A stretch of 64,000 nucleotides of DNA from Viscum album (lineage: Eukaryota; Streptophyta; Magnoliopsida; Santalales; Viscaceae): the NCBI GenBank assembly GCA_963277665.1, contig OY728165.1:1756556772-1756620771 (forward strand). The letters run 5' to 3'. Made by a program: the position numbers and the translations under genes. Within the stretch, counting starts at the first letter, position 1. Each line of letters opens with the position of its first letter. This document shows positions 26,734 through 37,648 of the stretch, piece by piece. Under the pieces are notes generated by a model. The model was not told the DNA's origin. It did not search any database and saw only the letters and a program-made list of their open reading frames with translations.

Positions 26734-27801
26734 ATGGCACCTACTGGAAGGAATGGAAATAGTATCAATGCACGCACTCCAGGTAGGTATTTGCCTCCTG
26801 CTTAAGATAATTATAGCGGAGCTGGGGATACAACTGGTGATGATCAACTTATCACCATACTAGGACGACTCACCCAGGTTATGAATAATAACCTTACTCG
26901 TATGGAGTACCTTGATCCGCAATGGCTAGGATCAATGTTATACAACATCATGAGGCAACAACCACTAACATTAAATGGGAGTAAAAATCCCTTAGTAGCT
27001 GAGAAATTGATAAATTCATTAGATAAAAAATTCAATGTCGTGGAGTGTAGTTAAGGGGAAAATGTTATCATGTTAATTTACCGCCTCACTGAAGATTCTA
27101 ATCAACAATGTTCATTGATTCAAAACAAAAAGAAAGATGATGAAGTTTCAAATATGGAATGGATGGAGTTCAATGAGATTTTCTTAGAAAAATACTTTCC
27201 TCGTGACCGTCAACCAGATAAGGAAATACAATTTCAGAGTCTGAGAAAATAGGAGGATGAGAAGGTCTCAAAGTATGAGGCCAATGTTACAAATATAGCG
27301 ATGTATGCTACAGATTATATATTTAACCCAATAAGTAAGATTTATTGTTTCTTTGATGGGTTAAAACCATTTCTCCATCGAGCTTTAGTATCACAATCTT
27401 TCTCAACATACAAAGATATAGTCTCATGTTCTATTAAGATAGAAAAAGAATTACATAAATCTTATGATAATAATGTAAAGAAATATAAGAAGAGAAAGGT
27501 GGAACAAGAGACAGAAAAAGGGAAAAGGGGAAAGAATGATTTTCTATTATGTGATAATTGTGGGAAGTATCACCCGGGTACGTTCCTAAAAGAAATGGGA
27601 GTTTGTTATAAAGGTGGAGAAAAAGGTCACCAAGCTCGTGATTGCGAGGGAAAAAAAGTTGTTATCAATTTTTAATTGTACAATTGTAGGGAAATGGGGC
27701 ATTATGCAAATGAATGTCGTAAGAATCAGGGAAACTTATCTCAGAGAAGGACAAGGGATCAAGGCCAATCTTATGCAATTACTACAGTTGAAGTCGAATA
27801 A
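26734..27801 (+). pseudogene. gag of element T, single frame with four internal stops
   Basis: This encodes the capsid/nucleocapsid polyprotein of a Ty3/gypsy element, which would assemble particles around the element RNA. One frame of 355 codons starts at an ATG (MAPTGRNGNS) and keeps register to a TAA at 27799. Premature stops lie at codons 24, 107, 173 and 314; there is no frameshift. The capsid region carries FNEIFLEKYFPRD (about residues 150-163), usual for Tekay/Del-type gag. Zinc-knuckle-like motifs follow: CDNC..YH near 273, CYKGGEKGHQARDC at 291-304 with its second Cys changed to Gly, and YNCREMGHYANEC at about 316-328 lacking its first Cys. The start codon is chosen because the frame stays open and family-like directly after it. 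Decay is by point mutation only. Confidence 0.9.
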
Positions 27802-28827
27802 TTAATTTATTGGTGCTTTTGGACTCATGGATTATATTCTTGTTATAAGAATAATGTGATATATGTATGGATTGTACTACAATACTTGTGGTTTTCATTA
27901 AGGTTCTAATATGATGAAGGTAATCATATTTTTAGTATGTGAAAATAAGGGAAACATTACTTTTTTTGGGGAATCTGATGTTACAATTGATTTTGGAATT
28001 TGGAAACCTTTTAGAGGAAGTCTAGACGTAGGTATTTTGGATGATTATAAAGGTTGAAATGTATTAAGTTGAACATTGGATAGTATTGTTGAAGGTTAAA
28101 AAATTTCTGAAGATTACTTTTGGAATATTATAATACTATAGTTTTAGGCAAAGGAAAACCTGCAGGTTTGGGGAAAACTCGTCGCGCCGGAAGAAGCTGC
28201 AGGAATAGAACCCACAACCATAGTGCAAAGGGATTTATTACCTACCACTAGCCTACAGGAAGTCCCTAGTTATTACAAACTAGTTTCCCTAATCTAAATG
28301 GTATGTGTTAATATTTGGAACCTTATACAATAATGATAAATTGAATATTTTTCAGTTCTATTAACTTTTGGAGTGAAAGATGGGTTTGTGGTAAAAATTT
28401 ATTAATGAATGACAGTCTACATGATAATTAAGTATATTTCCTTATGTTCTTAGTAAATCTCTTATATAAATTCCTCAACCTTATGAAAGGAAACTTAAAA
28501 CAAAAACGTTGTCTATCAACTTATCAACTGGGAAATCAATGACTGTTTAACCAATCACAAGTTTGTGATTTTCTTGTAGTTAACATTCTCCTAATCATGT
28601 TTTCTACAACTCTCCATCAGACCTTGATTTTTTTTCTCCTCCATATCCATGTTTTCATATAATCCTAGTAAGGGCTATCTCGGGTGCCCTTTGTACTTCT
28701 CTTTCTTTCATTTAATGTTATATTTTTATTAACCTTATTTCCGATTTGGGTTTTCCACAATGGAATTTTATATTTTCAACCATTTATTTTTGAATAAAAA
28801 TTTCAATTTTCAAGGATGAAATTTATT
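27802..28827 (+). other. Non-coding 3' core of element T where pol would be
   Basis: About 1 kb between the gag stop and the polypurine tract, against roughly 3 kb or more of pol in autonomous relatives. It has no pol motif. It contains antisense SINE sequence (28150-28290). Its last ~120 bases match the equivalent part of D, for example ATTAACCTTATTTCC near 28732 with the reverse complement of 50470-50500. Confidence 0.8.
28150..28290 (-). mobile_element. tRNA-derived SINE carried inside element T (antisense)
   Basis: On the minus strand there is a pol III A box, TAGGCTAGTGG (28245-28255), and a B box, GGTTCTATTCC (28202-28212), about 32 bases apart, as in tRNA promoters and tRNA-derived SINEs. 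Downstream comes the perfect palindrome AAACCTGCAGGTTT (28157-28170), then a T-rich end. A matching copy at the same place and orientation exists in D (50975-51105). It lacks a cloverleaf and is not a functional tRNA gene. Exact SINE ends are uncertain. Confidence 0.7.
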
Positions 28828-28841
28828 AAAGGAGGGGAGAA
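28828..28841 (+). other. Polypurine tract of element T
   Basis: AAAGGAGGGGAGAA directly precedes the 3' LTR and follows TTTCAAGGATGAAATTTA, the usual sequence before this tract in plant gypsy elements. Confidence 0.92.
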
Positions 28842-31800
28842 TTTAACCCCACAATCTTCCATGGTACGCTTCTCTTTGAATAATAGAGCAACGTGTGTTG
28901 TACGCAACCTCGAGTTCTAACACACCGCGGCCAATCAAAGTAGCCGTTATGAATAGTAATAAACACCTTTTGAAAGTATATAAATTTTATATTTCAATAT
29001 GGACTTGATTTTTGGATTTGGAGTATCGAAATTAGCCTATGTTGAATTTTTGGTATTTGTATGAGAACATCAAATTTTCGATGAATAGTGAAAAATACAT
29101 AAAAACAACATTTATAATAAAAATAATTTATAGTGATAAATTATACTATTGAGTGATTTTTATGTATAATTAGAATATATTTTTTCCATTTTATGCAATG
29201 TTGGTCATTAGAATTAATTTCTTTTTAAAATTGGAAATAAACAATTCTCAATCTTTTGATAGATATTGTTTCTTAAAAAATGTTATTTGTTTTGACAGTA
29301 GGAATTGAATATAACAATAATTAATTCAAATTTAATGTTTTTAATTTCGTAAAATAGACATAATATTTCAATTTGTAATATCGAATATATCTTAGAGTTA
29401 ATTTTTGGTATTTTTCTGAAAAACATTGATTTTTGAAGAATAGTGAAACCACTAAGTGGTTGTTAAAAAAATAATTTTTCGTTTAAATGAAATTTTATAA
29501 CCTCTGTGATTTGAATTTCAAAATCTGACATACATAATTGTCGTTAGTAAGTAAAATTTAGTTCAATGGGATTAAAATAATTTTTGGCGAATAATATCTT
29601 TTAAGTTTTATTAATCGCGATTAAAGGTAATTAGGGTAATTTAAGGTAAATATAATGATATAATATTATGAAATTACCTTTACACTTGTCCAACATTTTA
29701 TTGGAAGATTCATGGACGACCAAGGCAATCCATGAGTCATCTTTGGGGCCCCATAGAGCCACTTGGGTAAGAAAATGACAATAATGCCTTTTTATTTAAA
29801 GTAGAAATAAAATTGTCACAAACATGTGTTGTTTTACTAAAAAAATTATTACATGGGGTTATATAAGTTAACTATTCGACTATAAAAATTATTTGGAAAG
29901 ATAAAAATATTTCATACATCATGATATTTTTTTTTTAATTTTTAGTCATTAAATATATTAACTTTTTTATGACACCTTGATGATGCAACAATTACCTCAT
30001 TAATTAACGATTTAAATAAAATGAAAAGATAATGTAAAATCCTAGACATAAACTTGTAAAAAACCTATTTGATGAGAATATTTCTAACCCTTATCACCTT
30101 ATCCTAGAAATATATAATATTGGGACCTTTAAAATTCGAAACTCATTATATAATAATGTATCATTTCATGACTTTCCAAGAGTTCCCCTCCTCTCCTCTT
30201 ATAAAAGGCCCCCACCTCTACCACCTTATTCACACCATCAAGCCATTTGGCTCATCCATCCTATTTAAAAATACTCTCCCAAATTCCCTATATTACTCAT
30301 AGAAGCATCACATTGGGAAATAGCCTTCCCAAGGAAGCCTTTGTCTCAAATCAAAAATAGTTACCCTATATCATGGTAATGTCTTCACTTGTGTTCTTTT
30401 GTTTTATTTTTCTTCTCCAACCCCATAAAATCTTTTTATTCCTTTATTTTGTAACAAAAACATTATATTAAATATATTAGGATGTGGTTATGAGAAGTAT
30501 TTTATTTAAACTTACACACACATTCGTCTAATGGGTAAAGAACATACTTTTTCTGTGGGTGGCGAATTACTTCCTCATGAAATGACGATTGTTCAATATT
30601 CATTTAACACCTCAAATAGTTTCCATCAAGATGTCACTATATTTATATATGATATATATTATGTTTATATTTTACTTATTCTTCTGCATTTTTCATTTAT
30701 GGCATAGCTTTATGATTTCTATTATGGGTAAACACGATAATTTGATTTTAGAATGTGCGCACTACCGCACCCTCAAAGTGATTTGAATCATTAATGCCAT
30801 ATGTGGGACGTATAAAAGATGGGGTTAACGATATTATATATGATATTATAATGGAATTATAATATACATTTATATCATTATTATTTAATTCCATTAAATA
30901 AAAAATATAAATGAAATTAGCGTTCATGCGTACGTATGGCTTACCATTTCCATGAACGGTGCATTTAATTTCTTACCTCTAAATGTTATTTAATATTATA
31001 AATGCACGTATAAACTGGATATATATGAAATATATGATATATACATCAGAAATATAATTTTGGATATAATGGATATTTTACCGCATAAACAACCTGTAAT
31101 TATAAGATGTTTATTTTTGACTCAAGTACCATGGATCAAAAAAATGACCGTTATTAAATTAAATGATTACACAATGTTCATAACATGGTAATAAGTGATA
31201 TAAAAGGAATAATTAAATTTAAAAATTTTCTTAATCAAGTATAAATTAAATCTAGTTTATTATTCAGGAGGTTAAAGAATGATCAAGTCAAGTCGGACAC
31301 GAGGTAAGGGACTTCATCTCAATCTCCTTTCATTGAGGCATAATTTGTTTTATACACAAATTTCTTTTATACGGTGTATAAACCCCTTTGAATTTTAATT
31401 TAATTCAAAATAAATCTTTTATACGAATAATTTTTACTAAATGACAAAAGGAATGATTTATCTTACGTACACGGCGACAACGACTTCTCCGCCTCCATGA
31501 CCATTTTTTGAGTTCTGGATTCCTCTACAATCCATAACATTTTTTTAAATGAAAAATAAATACCATGTTATACTTTTCATTTATTTTTGTATTGAAAATG
31601 GTTTTGATAATGTTTTATTATATTAATGTGTTGTATTGATATCTCGTGATTGAAATGTGGAAATGTTATTTTTCCTTTATTCATGTTTTATGTGGTACGA
31701 TTATGTTATGGTTTATGATATGTTTAATCATTTTCATATAAGGAATGCATTGGAAATAATAAGTAACGGGTGGAGCCCGCTATAGCTCCTCGATGAATCG

Positions 31801-32400
31801 GTATGTCTCATGAGACAAACTAGTGTCTTGGCATGAGTCTTTGAAAAAATATTATTTGTAGTCTTGGCACGAGGCCTTGGCTACGTGGTTATGATAGTCA
31901 TGCATTATGAATTCCATCATTATGAATGTGGTTATTGATATTGCATGTGGATATTCAACTAGAAGAATATCCATGTGAATAATTAAGTGGAATTATTTAA
32001 TTTTACTTTTTCCATATTATGCTGATGTTCAAATTTAAAATACTATTGTCTTTGTTATACATTGACTTAAATGTTTATGTCTATTTATGAAAGTTTCCTC
32101 TATATTGTTATCCTTACTGAGCATCTGATCTCACCCATTTCTATGTTTTATTTTTCCTAAGATGTGAAAAAGTATTTTATGACTAACCTGTAAGGATAGT
32201 ATGAAGGGAATATGGGTGTGGACTATGGGGACTATGTTATTGTAGTTTTTCACATTATGATGAAATGTAACATTTATGAATGTTTCTAGTGTTTCCAAGG
32301 CTACTAAACTAATCGGTTATTCAAGACATGATCTTTTGTGATCATTCCAATTTTACGTAATAATTCACCGACTCTAGATAACTGGGGTCGGTGCATTACT
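28842..32400 (+). repeat. 3' LTR of element T
   Basis: It starts TTTAACCCCACAATC (TG mutated to TT) and ends GGTGCATTACT (terminal A mutated to T). TATA box at 30200-30207; CGTACG motif at 30921-30963. It keeps the internal duplication (near 29050 and 29405) and a shortened palindrome TGGGGCCCCA near 29741. Confidence 0.93.
30200..30207 (+). promoter_or_regulatory. TATA box in the 3' LTR of T
   Basis: TATAAAAG after CCCCTCCTCTCCTCT, the same as in the 5' LTR. It is one of the best conserved stretches between the two copies. Confidence 0.7.
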
Positions 32401-32743
32401 TTTCTCCTCTCTCGGGTTCCCTTTCATTTATGGCTATGCATAGGGTAAGGTTTTAATGGGTTTTTTGTTTCTTTTATAGTGTTTGGGTATTTAAAGGGAC
32501 CCTCAGAATGCCTTCTTTCATATTTTGGCATCCACCTTTGAATACAAATGAGATTGGATCAATTAAACATCTCATTAGTGTGGAGTTAAAATTTCACATT
32601 CAATAACATGTCTAGAAAATTTAAATTTTGGGTCATTTGGTGGGTTTGAGTCCGTTGTTAATTTGTTTCAATTCTAGGGAATCCTTTACGCAAGTTCATG
32701 TTTTCGTTGTCAATGGAGACATATCGTATAAACATAGGTAAGA

Positions 32744-32779
<36 letters not shown>

Positions 32780-34694
32780 TCCTTCATGATAGGTATATTC
32801 ATCCATGTGAGAGAATAAATATATATAGGGATATGATTGATTACATATTATATTAAAAATGTATATGTGAGTGAGTGTTGATAGGAATATGAATATATTG
32901 GAATTTTTGTATGGATCCCCTTGCACATAATCATGTCCATAAGAATATTTTCATATGGTATAAGTGTCAGTATGTATATGTGATAGTGCACATTCTATAA
33001 GGTAGAAGGCACTGGCTTCGAGTGGTAATCACTGAATATGGAAAGCGCTAAAGTGTCCAGCTTCATATTATTTTGAGGTATGACCCCTTTCCTTTTCCCC
33101 ATTAAATTTAATTATGATTTTAATTCATTAATAAATATTCCTTGATTAATTTAATATTTATCATTTGATTAAATTCTAAATATTTTATATGAAATGTTTA
33201 ATAAATAGAGTTTTGTTTTTATAATAAGATACCATGATGGAGATGATCATTCTTCTAAAATATAAAGTAATTAAAATAATTAATTCAGGTATACCTAGTT
33301 TTTATTTTCATCATTATTTGATTTCTTATGGTGTCATAGAATATTTTAACATGGCCTTCATTCAAATTTTTAAATGGATTTTCTCAAGTAGGTAGACTAA
33401 TATTCAATTATAATACGCATGAATTTTATATGCTAATAAAAATTGTATAATTTCTAGCAATATATAAAAATTTTATTTTAAAATCTTTCTAACAATTGAG
33501 GAAAGTATATTAATTGAATAATTTCGATTAATGATAATTAATTGGATGATAATTGAAGTGATAGAGTGGTTTCCCAATTAAACAATTTATTCGGGATTAA
33601 TTATGACATTCACAAATCATGATTTAGATAATTAATTAAGTAATTAATTATGAGATATAAAATTGTTTGAATTGTGATAACTAATTGTGTGATTAATTGT
33701 GTGATATTGACATTATAGACATTCACACAATTAATTTTAAAATTTATTATGAGATATTTTTATTATTATCATGATATAATTAATTGTAGAATTTATTATG
33801 TGATATAGAGATGGTTGAAAAGAGATAACTAATTAATGGATTAATTAATGTATTTGACATAATTAATAAATTGGGGAATTAATTATGTTTATTTACATGA
33901 TAAAATAATTGTGGATTTATTAGTGAAATCTGTGTTGAACAATTAATTGATGAATTAACTATTTGTAAATAAATGTGAACATGGTCATCCTAAATTCCTA
34001 AGTATAAACAGTATCATGGTCATTGTAGTTTTGAGTAAAGAAATGGGAACATGGTCATTGTATTATGATGTATATATGGTATCACATTAATTTTATGTGT
34101 GATTAATGGAATGGTAACATAGTTATTCTATTTAGAAGTATGGATTGTAGCGTGGTTATTGTACTTGGGGGGAACTGAATTGTAACATGGTTATTCAATT
34201 TTGATGTAATAACAGTAACATAAACATCTTAACATTGAATTAAATATTGTTAAAAAGGAGAATAATATTGGAATTAAAAAATGGTTGAAAATGTACATTG
34301 ATATATGAACCCACGTGAGAATTCTTTAGGCTCCAGCATGAGCCGAATTGGAATTAAGATATGATATCCTCTTCGAATGCGTTGGAATCAAGAATGCATC
34401 AAAATCGGCATTATGATATGAAATTTTATATCAACACTTTGAGCTCTATAAATGAGCGGAAGAAAGCGTTGAGGTATGGTATCCGTTGGGAAACCATGAG
34501 TAAATGTGGTTAAGTTAAGAAAAAGTAATAATCTGGTCACTGTTTATTTATACATTTTCTATATTTCCTTATAAAAATGAATACACAATTATGGAACAGG
34601 ACTGGGCTACACTCTGTGCCTGCTTCCCTACATAGATTATTATTTGACACCCTGCTCGGGCATCAATTTTTTAGGAAACAACCTCAGTCGACAT
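32401..34694 (+). repeat. 3' LTR of element A, piece 2
   Basis: The middle 2.3 kb of A's second LTR, resuming after T (its first five bases are the duplicated target) and ending where B begins. It matches 16078-18350 in order, including the TGGTCATT tandem boxes at 33982-34060 and a compound (TA)n(TG)n run at 32744-32779. Confidence 0.75.
32744..32779. repeat. (TA)n(TG)n compound microsatellite
   Basis: About eight TA units run directly into about ten TG units. It sits at the site of the (TA)n run in the first A LTR. Confidence 0.9.
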
Positions 34695-37638
34695 TGACCA
34701 CGTCGCCCGAGATGATATGTAAACAAGCCAGAAGGGCTTTCCCAATCTCCACAGGTTGGAAAATAATGCCAGACATAAAAAAAAGTAGTTGGGGATGAAA
34801 TTTTCTATAAAATGATAAAAATAAAAAAAAACATAATATAGAAAGTAAAATTGAACACGATCAGAGGAAATAACTATAATTGAAAATACATCTATGCGAC
34901 CCTAAAGGTCACCTTCGACAAATAACCTACATCACCCCATTCCAAGAAAGAACAATTAGGATGCATCTACCATAAGAAAAATAGAAATAAATGTATAGGA
35001 ATGAGTATTATAACCACATATATTTTCCTGAAGAAACTATTCTATATTTCGTACCATTAAAAATAAGACTAGTTTATTCTTGTTTAAAAATAAAAACATA
35101 TAAAAATATGTTTAGCTTTTCATTTCAATTAAATATCAAATGCGTCAATTATTTTATAATCCATTTTATGTTTTATCATTTTTCCAAAAATTCTTCAAAT
35201 AATGTATATAAATATCAAAATGAAAAGAATGAAATTTATATTAAAAATTGTTTTTGAAAAATAGAAAACACTCATGAAGAAATTAAAATGGGAACCACAT
35301 CACAAGAAGTGAGGTCCTTCCGTATAGTTATGTAGCATAAGTGGGACCCAAGAAACCTCATACCTCCATGAAATGTGGTATAGCATCCAAAACCCCCCAT
35401 ACCATCTTATATGATCCAATTTAGGGAAATGCATCCCATGTTCTGGTTGACTCTAATAATCATCATAATTAAGTTAGTGTATTATTCATAAGAATTTCTA
35501 CGTTAGTCTAGACTATGCGAAGTTTTAGTTAATAAGAGTAGATGTTCTAATTCCACAACTAGGTACCCAAGATTCCCATGTGGTAAATTTCATGTGGTGG
35601 TGAGGTGTTATCATACTAACATACACGAACATTTCAATTTATTTATTCAAAAACAAATCCAGCCTATCACAACTTTTCTCCCATGATAACCTCATACACC
35701 TTTTTTACGTCACCTAAAAATGAGGAATATTATTCACTAAGAACATTTCGCAAATAAAATTTTAACAGTTACATCTCATTTTTCAAATAAGGTGGAATGC
35801 CTTAAAAGGGGTTTTCCACTTCCAGAAAAAATTATAAATGTATTATGTGGGCCTCATTACATATAAGTATTGGATTTATTTTAGAAGCTCATAGTCTCCC
35901 AACACTTTTTAGTTCCAAAACCATTTGAAAGATCAAATAAGTAATTGCACCATTATAACAAAAATGGATGAATGGAAAAAGATTATTGATCATTTACAAT
36001 TGAACCAATATAATTAAATTAAAAACCAATCAAGCACTAAATAATACAAGTGTTAACAAACCAACATGGAGAACATGTTTTTATTAGAATAATGCATAGT
36101 AGATCATATGAAACTTGCTAGAAACATGAAATAAACCAATTGTATTAGACATTATATTTTTCAATAAATTAATTACAATATAATATAAGTAAAACACCAA
36201 ATAAAAAATAGATAATATTATAAATTTCAATTTAGAGACCTGGACATAGGGCATCCTACCACAAACATGATATTTTTTTGACAACGACCACCCCAACCAA
36301 CCCTTCTCTCTTACCGGAAAAATGGATTTATACATACATATATATATATATATCACAATTTAAATTTCACATATTCTAATATCCAAGAAGGAATATATAC
36401 AAAGAGGTAATATATATATATATATATTAACCCTATTGGCACATATTGATTCCCATAGCTCAAAACCACATCAAAGAGATCCAACACACTCTAGAAAACA
36501 TATGGAAAACTCAAAAAAACACAAAACTCGTAATTTAATATTGATCCAATAAATAGGAACCAATGAACATTACCTGAAATTGAGGCAAGACCAATATTCC
36601 ATTATAGGGGTGGCTAGAATCGTCCATAATAGGACCCAATGAACCTAATCATAAAAAATTGACAACAACATAACACCAAAAACAAATTAGGGTTTATATG
36701 TACCATAAAAAGGAGACAGAAGGGTGGAATATAGTATATCAAGGAATAACAAGGGAGATGAGACCTTCCAAATAGACTACACTCCAAAATGATAGAAAAA
36801 ATGATTAGATATGGAGGTCACATTAAGAGGGGTGGTGTTCCACTGGGACTTATCCTTAAATCATGTGATGATGGATGCAAGAATGTAGTGGTTTATTTTA
36901 ATGGTTTGGGTGTAGGAACAGTTTCTTGAGGATGGAAGGTGGTGTATTGGAGGGAATCGACTGAGGGGTCAACACAAGTAGGGAGAGGGATGACGGTGTG
37001 TTTCGTGCATGGAAGGAGGGGGAGGAATGGCGGAACCCCCAATTTTATGTTTTCAAACAAAACCTAATCCTACTAAAATTAATATTAATATTAATATTAA
37101 TAATATAGATAATATTAGTAATTATAATAATATTATCAAATATTCTATTATAAAAAAGTTGTCTTTAAATTTTATTTTATTTTTAATATTTTATTTTCCA
37201 TTAATTTTACTTTTTTGAACATTGGGTAGGACACATGGTTTGACTATAAGGTATTCCAAAAAAGGAATCAACCATTAATGAACTACTTGATATGTTACAC
37301 ACTTTTATGAACTGGATGCATGATTTGAGAAACCATGCACCAACCATGTAACAAAAATCAATAATTTCACAAAAGCTTTTCACATGCTTGACATACAATT
37401 TTCTTGACAATAAGAAAGTCGTGCGCCTTCTCCCTGAGTTGTAAAAATGTTTTCATGGTCACTTATAGCACTCGAACAGGTTGGGCCCTATCCTGATCAG
37501 AACATGAACATGGGAAACAACAATCATAAAACTCGGATAGTCAAAAATATCATTGGGAACTTGACCTGAACCATGTCCTAATCATATGAAATAAATTTTA
37601 TAATAAAATAAAATAGTTTCTAATGTTAGGGTGTGACA
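34695..37638 (-). repeat. 3' LTR of element B
   Basis: It matches the right copy along its length: 34700-34760 with 40378-40440, 35285-35400 with 40990-41080, 36590-37030 with 42270-42700, and 37210-37638 with 42860-43283. Short (TA)n runs lie at 36338-36353 and 36410-36428 and an ATTAAT-type run at 37078-37104. Open frames inside are chance. Confidence 0.75.
37078..37104. repeat. AATATT-type short tandem repeat in the B LTR
   Basis: The six-base unit AATATT repeats about four times and grades into an AT-rich tail. Confidence 0.8.
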
Positions 37639-37648
37639 ATTTTCCACA
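37639..37648 (-). other. Polypurine tract of element B
   Basis: On the minus strand TGTGGAAAAT directly precedes the TGTCACACCC start of the 3' LTR. It is not purely purine, so the call is moderate. Confidence 0.45.

Larger units (their letters stand above)
22676..32400 (+). mobile_element. Ty3/gypsy gag-only LTR retrotransposon T
   Basis: This is the best preserved element in the window. LTRs are 22676-26232 (3557 bp) and 28842-32400 (3559 bp). Flanks TTTCC (22671-22675) and TTTCT (32401-32405) form a 5-bp target duplication with one mismatch. The 2609-bp core holds a primer site, a gag frame, about 1 kb without coding sequence and a polypurine tract. No protease, reverse transcriptase, RNase H or integrase is present, so it would need enzymes from a relative. 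This matches the known plant class of gag-bearing non-autonomous elements (TR-GAG). In the first 68 LTR bases I count seven differences between copies. Confidence 0.93.

Noticed and set aside
28202..28255. Functional tRNA gene on the minus strand
   Set aside because: A and B boxes are present but no acceptor stem or anticodon arm can be formed from the surroundings; it is SINE sequence.
34577..34798. A 73-codon frame as a gene
   Set aside because: It spans the junction of the A LTR and the B LTR, so it is a chance fusion.
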